A DNA stretch of 64,000 nt from Diaporthe sp. PMI_573 (Eukaryota; Ascomycota; Sordariomycetes; Diaporthales; Diaporthaceae): assembly GCA_021399435.1 (NCBI GenBank), contig JAJTUP010000005.1, positions 1,736,001 to 1,800,000 on the forward strand. Reading direction: 5' to 3'. A model generated the notes under the pieces. It was not told where the DNA came from. It was given only the letters and a program-made list of their open reading frames with translations, and ran no database searches. Position numbers and translations under genes: made by a program. This document shows positions 62,924 to 64,000 of the stretch, one piece after another (positions within the stretch are counted from its first letter, which is position 1; each line of letters starts with the position of its first letter).

Positions 62924-63014
62924 ACGCTTTAACCTCCTCCGACTTCCATCATCACATCACCCTGACATCTCGCACACTCCCCTGTCATACCCAGCCCCAC
63001 AGCCCACTTTCGTC

Positions 63015-63694
63015 ATGACTGCTTCCAAGGGAGCTCTTGTGCGACACGCACGGCGTCAAGGTGGGTGTCTCGCCCCCCCCCTCCCATCCAGCACCCCACA
63101 TCATCCAAGGCTGCTCAGCACCATCTCCCCATATGTGTACTCACGTGCCCTTGCCCAGACATACCTGCTATCCTTGGCCTCATCAAGGAGCTCGCAGATT
63201 ACGAACATGAGCTTGCCTCGGTCGAGGCTACCGTGGAAAAGCTTGACTCCACTGTCGCATTTGCGCCTTCGGAACTCTCCCCCGGCGAGCCGACAACCGA
63301 CGCTCGTGGGCTGCCAATCACGGAGCCGACCACCCCGCTCAGGCCTGCCAGGTGCCTTCTGCTCTATGCGCCCGACGACGACAGGACGGCCGTGGGCATG
63401 GCGCTATACTTTTACAACTACTCGACGTGGCGCGCCAAGGCTGGCATCTACCTCGAGGACCTATATGTCACCCCGCGCGAGAGGAACAAGGGCTACGGGA
63501 AGCTCCTGCTGGTCACACTGGCCAGGGAGGTTGTGGCCATGGACGGTGGCAGGCTGGACTGGAGCGTCTTGAAGTGGAATGAGCCCAGCATCCGATTCTA
63601 TGAGGACGTCATTGGCGCAACACGCCAGGAGGAATGGGTGGGCATGCGGGTGGACAGGGAGGCTCTTGTAAGGTTGAGCAAGCTGCTGGGCTGA
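63015..63694 (+). CDS. GNAT-family N-acetyltransferase (diamine/thialysine acetyltransferase-like)
   Basis: Predicted acetyl-CoA-dependent transferase of the spermidine/spermine acetyltransferase (SSAT) type. Exons 63015-63060 and 63159-63694 with a 98-bp intron, 193 residues. Exon 1 gives TASKGALVRHARRQ and joins at DIPAILGLIKELADYEHEL, the first strand and helix typical of SSAT relatives. The acetyl-CoA site is seen as LEDLYVTPRERNKGYGKLLL (R-x2-G-Y-G/A pattern). The C-terminal part WSVLKWNEPSIRFYEDVIGA matches the N-x3-FY element that places the catalytic tyrosine. No signal peptide, so likely cytosolic. Polyamines or thialysine are the usual substrates, but this is a family inference. The gene ends 108 bp from the end of a convergent partial gene. 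Confidence 0.88.
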
Positions 63695-63801
63695 GGCGAG
63701 CGAGGGCAACCGGACCCGCAATCACTCACACACACATACGACGCACAAAAGAGAGAAGACAGGTAGAGCTAGATAACCACGGCGCGCGTAACGCGGCTTC
63801 G

Positions 63802-64000
63802 CTAGAGTCGCCTGCCCCTGTCCTTGCCAGTCCGGGTGATTTCAGGGGCACCGTCAAAGAAAGAGGCATGGGCGGCCGCCGCAACAGGGACGTCCTTGGG
63901 CACCCTGCCCCAGACGATGTCCCACCTGCCCTCCGCGCCGGGCCTCGCTTCCATGGTGGGGGTCATCTCCCATACCTTGGCAAACAGGCGTCGCAGCAAC
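63802..64000 (-). CDS. 3' end of an unidentified gene (partial)
   Basis: A minus-strand frame entering at the window edge and ending in TAG at 63802, about 65 residues. It is GC-rich at third positions like the neighbouring coding regions and has no internal stop. It includes WEMTPTMEARPG and WDIVWGRVPKDVP; I do not recognise the protein. The position, tail to tail with the GNAT gene, is consistent with a true 3' exon. Confidence 0.45.
   Translation of the reverse strand, partial: LLRRLFAKVWEMTPTMEARPGAEGRWDIVWGRVPKDVPVAAAAHASFFDGAPEITRTGKDRGRRL

Larger units (their letters stand above)
61911..63014. other. divergent promoter region of nucleotidase and GNAT genes
   Basis: A 1.1-kb head-to-head spacer with no supported gene. 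It contains the TG microsatellite, an ACCTAGGT copy at 62603-62610, a CCCACCTGCTTGG direct duplication near 62683-62712 and the GNAT TATA-like box. Confidence 0.55.

Overview
This window is nuclear DNA of a filamentous ascomycete (Pezizomycotina, most likely a Sordariomycete). The basis is short introns with GTRNGT donors, CTRAC branch points and AG acceptors, a Zn2Cys6 regulator, a PTH11/rhodopsin-like receptor, fungal secreted glycoside hydrolases, a HET-C2-type glycolipid transfer protein, and AT-rich blocks whose repeat copies differ by transitions, as repeat-induced point mutation (RIP) would produce. No tRNA, rRNA, CRISPR or bacterial feature was found. All gene models were spliced by hand from reading-frame continuity, splice motifs and family knowledge. 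No search or RNA evidence was available, so exon borders are predictions.

Layout. 1-4969: no supportable gene, some microsatellites. 4970-7441 (+): SulP sulfate permease. 9134-11847 (-): secreted GH92 alpha-mannosidase. 15480-16350 and 20060-20690: AT-rich islands, each ending in a copy of one dispersed repeat, with a GH32 fructosyltransferase/beta-fructofuranosidase (16625-19408, -) between them. 21851-23390 (+): secreted M24 peptidase. 24037-25056 (+): membrane-anchored SDR, tail to tail with a secreted GH3 beta-glucosidase (25208-28093, -). 29292-30907 (+): class V PLP enzyme. 31154-32005 (-): glycolipid transfer protein, head to head with a phospholipase D (33289-36174, +). 38187-39533 (+): TauD-type dioxygenase, tail to tail with a conserved fungal protein of unknown function (39657-41275, -). 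43184-45508 (+): Zn2Cys6 regulator. 47717-47986 (+): small cysteine-rich secreted protein. 49982-51926 (+): Baeyer-Villiger-type flavoprotein monooxygenase. 52952-54550 (-): seven-helix PTH11/rhodopsin-like protein. 54551-59769: gene-poor. 59770-61910 (-): cytosolic 5'-nucleotidase-like metallophosphoesterase, with a long CA-type microsatellite directly before its ATG. 63015-63694 (+): GNAT acetyltransferase. 63802-64000 (-): 3' end of an unidentified gene.

How the genes relate. The window does not look like one biosynthetic cluster. The 9-28 kb part is rich in secreted polymer- and oligosaccharide-degrading enzymes (GH92, GH32, M24 peptidase, GH3). 31-36 kb carries two lipid proteins with a shared promoter region. 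The sulfate permease and the TauD dioxygenase could both serve sulfur supply but lie about 31 kb apart. The most notable points are the repeat-bracketed GH32 gene with an 11-nt microexon and a predicted GPI-type tail, the HET-C2 homologue with a GC-AG intron, a perfect CGG-N7-CCG palindrome next to the SDR gene's TATA-like box, and the repeated intergenic palindrome ACCTAGGT. I did not find a convincing wholly new system.
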